NCBI RefSeq assembly: GCF_001718315.1
Contig: NZ_CP013362.1
Span: 1,612,001-1,676,000, forward strand
DNA length: 64,000 nucleotides
Direction of reading: 5' to 3'
Source: Burkholderia diffusa
Lineage (GTDB): Bacteria > Pseudomonadota > Gammaproteobacteria > Burkholderiales > Burkholderiaceae
Shown: positions 62,320 through 64,000 of the stretch, piece after piece
Numbering within the stretch: position 1 is the first letter of the stretch
How the letters are laid out: each line of letters opens with the position of its first letter
The notes under the pieces: model-generated
Told to the model about the DNA's origin: nothing
What the model saw: only the letters and a program-made list of their open reading frames with translations
Databases searched by the model: none
Translations under genes and position numbers: made by a program

Positions 62320-64000
62320 GTGCGAATCAGACATTCCTTCCTTTGCGTCTCCGTGCTGGTGGTCGGCAGCCAGAGCCATGCGACGGAATTCAATTCGTCG
62401 TTCCTCGACATCGACGGCACGAACAACGTCGACCTGTCGCAGTTCTCGCAGGCCGATTTCACGCTGCCGGGCGAATACATGCTCGACGTGCAGGTCAACG
62501 ACCTGTTCTACGGGCTGCAGGCGATCCAGTTCATCGCGCTCGACGCGTCCGGCGCCGGCAAGCCGTGCCTGCCGCCGGAACTCGTCGCGCAGTTCGGCTT
62601 GAAGCCGTCGCTGGCGAAGGATCTGCCGCGTTTCCAGGGGGGGCGTTGCGTCGATCTCGGCGCGATCGAGGGGGCGACCGTGCGTTACCTGAAGAGCGAC
62701 GGACGGCTCAAGATCACGATTCCGCAGGCTGCGCTCGAGTTCACCGATTCGACCTACCTGCCGCCGGCGCGCTGGTCGGAGGGGATTCCGGGCGCGATGC
62801 TCGACTATCGCGTGATCGCGAATACGAACCGCAGTTTCGGCTCGGGCGGCGCACAGACGAATTCGGTCCAGGCCTACGGCACGATCGGCGCGAACTGGGA
62901 TGCATGGCGCTTTCGCGGCGACTACCAGGCGCAGTCGAACGTGGGCAACACGGCGTACGCGGACCGGACGTTCCGCTTCAGCCGGCTTTACGCATTTCGC
63001 GCGCTGCCGTCGATCCAGTCGACGGTGACGTTCGGCGACGACTACCTGAGCTCGGACATTTTCGACACGTTCGCGCTGACCGGCGCGTCGATCCGCAGCG
63101 ACGACCGCATGCTGCCGCCTTCGCTGCGCGGCTATGCGCCGCTGATCTCGGGCGTCGCGCGCACCAACGCGACCGTGACCGTGTCGCAGGCGGGCCGCGT
63201 GCTGTACGTGACGCGCGTGTCGCCGGGCGCATTCGCGCTGCAGAACATCAACACGAGCGTGCAGGGCACGCTCGACGTCGCGGTCGAGGAAGAGGACGGC
63301 AGCGTGCAGCGCTTCCAGGTGACGACGGCCGCCGTGCCGTTCCTCGCGCGCACCGGACAACTGCGCTACAAGGCCGCGGTCGGCAAGCCGCGACAGTTCG
63401 GCGGCGCGGGCATCACGCCGTTCTTCGGCTTCGGCGAAGCAGCCTACGGCTTGCCGTTCGATGTCACGGTGTACGGCGGCTTCATCGCGGCATCGGGCTA
63501 TACGTCGATCGCGCTCGGCGTCGGCCGCGATTTCGGCACGTTCGGCGCGGTGTCGGCCGACGTCACGCACGCGCGTGCGCGGCTGTGGTGGAACGGCGCG
63601 ACGCGCAACGGCAACTCGTACCGCATCAACTATTCGAAGCACTTCGACGGGCTCGATGCGGACGTGCGCTTCTTCGGCTATCGCTTCTCCGAGCGCGAGT
63701 ACACCAACTTCGCGCAATTCTCCGGCGACCCGACCGCGTACGGCCTCGCGAACAGCAAGCAACGCTACTCCGCGACGATGTCGAAGCGCTTCGGCGACAC
63801 GTCGACCTATTTCTCGTACGACCAGACGACCTATTGGGCACGTTCGTCCGAGCAGCGCGTGGGCCTCACGCTGACGCGCGCGTTCTCGATCGGCGCGCTG
63901 CGCAACCTGAACGTCAGCGTGTCGGCCTTCCGGACGCAGAGCGCGGGCGCGAGCGGCAATCAGTTTTCGGTGACCGCGACGCTGCCGATCGGCGGCCGCC
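62320..64000 (+). CDS. Fimbrial outer-membrane usher (cut by window edge)
   Basis: 560 codons are visible from GTG 62320. An in-frame TAG at 62311 and the next ATG far inside the conserved region fix this start. Signal peptide to SQSHA-T (residue 21). N-terminal periplasmic domain FNSSFLDIDGTNNVDLSQFSQADFTLPGEYMLDVQVND is the usher hallmark, followed by the beta-barrel (DYRVIANTNRSFGSGG, FRFSRLYAFRALPSIQSTVTFGDDYLSSDIFD). It receives chaperone-pilin complexes and extrudes the fibre. A chaperone gene is expected beyond the right edge. Confidence 0.93.
   Translation, partial: MRIRHSFLCVSVLVVGSQSHATEFNSSFLDIDGTNNVDLSQFSQADFTLPGEYMLDVQVNDLFYGLQAIQFIALDASGAGKPCLPPELVAQFGLKPSLAKDLPRFQGGRCVDLGAIEGATVRYLKSDGRLKITIPQAALEFTDSTYLPPARWSEGIPGAMLDYRVIANTNRSFGSGGAQTNSVQAYGTIGANWDAWRFRGDYQAQSNVGNTAYADRTFRFSRLYAFRALPSIQSTVTFGDDYLSSDIFDTFALTGASIRSDDRMLPPSLRGYAPLISGVARTNATVTVSQAGRVLYVTRVSPGAFALQNINTSVQGTLDVAVEEEDGSVQRFQVTTAAVPFLARTGQLRYKAAVGKPRQFGGAGITPFFGFGEAAYGLPFDVTVYGGFIAASGYTSIALGVGRDFGTFGAVSADVTHARARLWWNGATRNGNSYRINYSKHFDGLDADVRFFGYRFSEREYTNFAQFSGDPTAYGLANSKQRYSATMSKRFGDTSTYFSYDQTTYWARSSEQRVGLTLTRAFSIGALRNLNVSVSAFRTQSAGASGNQFSVTATLPIGGR

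Overview
The window comes from a GC-rich betaproteobacterium, very probably a Burkholderia of the cepacia complex. The evidence is the codon use, the nodIJ-type ABC pair, the sbp-cysTWA-cysB locus, lexA with two SOS boxes, and a TetR/RND efflux locus followed by chaperone-usher fimbriae. From memory this order resembles chromosome 1 of B. cenocepacia. No alignment was possible, so the species is an inference.

Bases 1 to about 7400 are accessory DNA. The left 2.5 kb holds a DUF3800 protein cut by the window edge, an EVE-HNH candidate modification-dependent nuclease and an unrecognised membrane-anchored protein. A 3' fragment of a tRNA-His gene at 2724-2772 marks an attachment site. To its right lies a collapsed prophage: an integrase missing its middle, an excisionase-like gene with a nonsense codon, an N-terminally truncated Gp37/Gp68 (DUF5131) gene, a frameshifted tail remnant, an intact glycine-rich tail fibre with its partner gene, an AT-rich acyltransferase of serotype-conversion type and a truncated IS3-family (IS407-like) element.

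From 7.4 to 28.3 kb is mostly ordinary chromosome: a GNAT acetyltransferase, several small hypothetical genes, a GAF-GGDEF diguanylate cyclase, a secreted PLD-family protein, HxlR regulator with a divergent thioesterase, an aldo-keto reductase, an M20 peptidase/MFS pair with a divergent LysR regulator, mnmH overlapping a permease gene, nodIJ-like exporters, a universal stress protein, and lexA with an uncharacterised downstream gene.

From 28.5 to 48.2 kb are large operons: sulfate uptake (sbp, cysT, cysW, cysA, cysB), ribose uptake and phosphorylation (rbsB, A, C, R, K), a chemoreceptor ending in a CheR/CheB-docking pentapeptide, and the stress module prkA(yeaG)-yeaH-ycgB. From 48.4 to 64 kb are kgtP, a polar amino-acid ABC importer without its own ATPase, an M23 peptidase, the AmrR-AmrA-AmrB-OprA-type efflux locus with a clear palindromic operator, and the start of a fimbrial operon (pilin, then an usher cut by the right edge).

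Candidate non-coding RNAs with good terminators lie near 7.6, 9.95-10.2 and 49.9 kb; the last carries an anti-Shine-Dalgarno CCUCCUU. No CRISPR array, rRNA or complete tRNA was seen. The least ordinary items are the EVE-HNH/DUF3800 group beside the tRNA-His scar, the phage fibre-acyltransferase pair, the SOS-linked orphan gene and the small RNA candidates.
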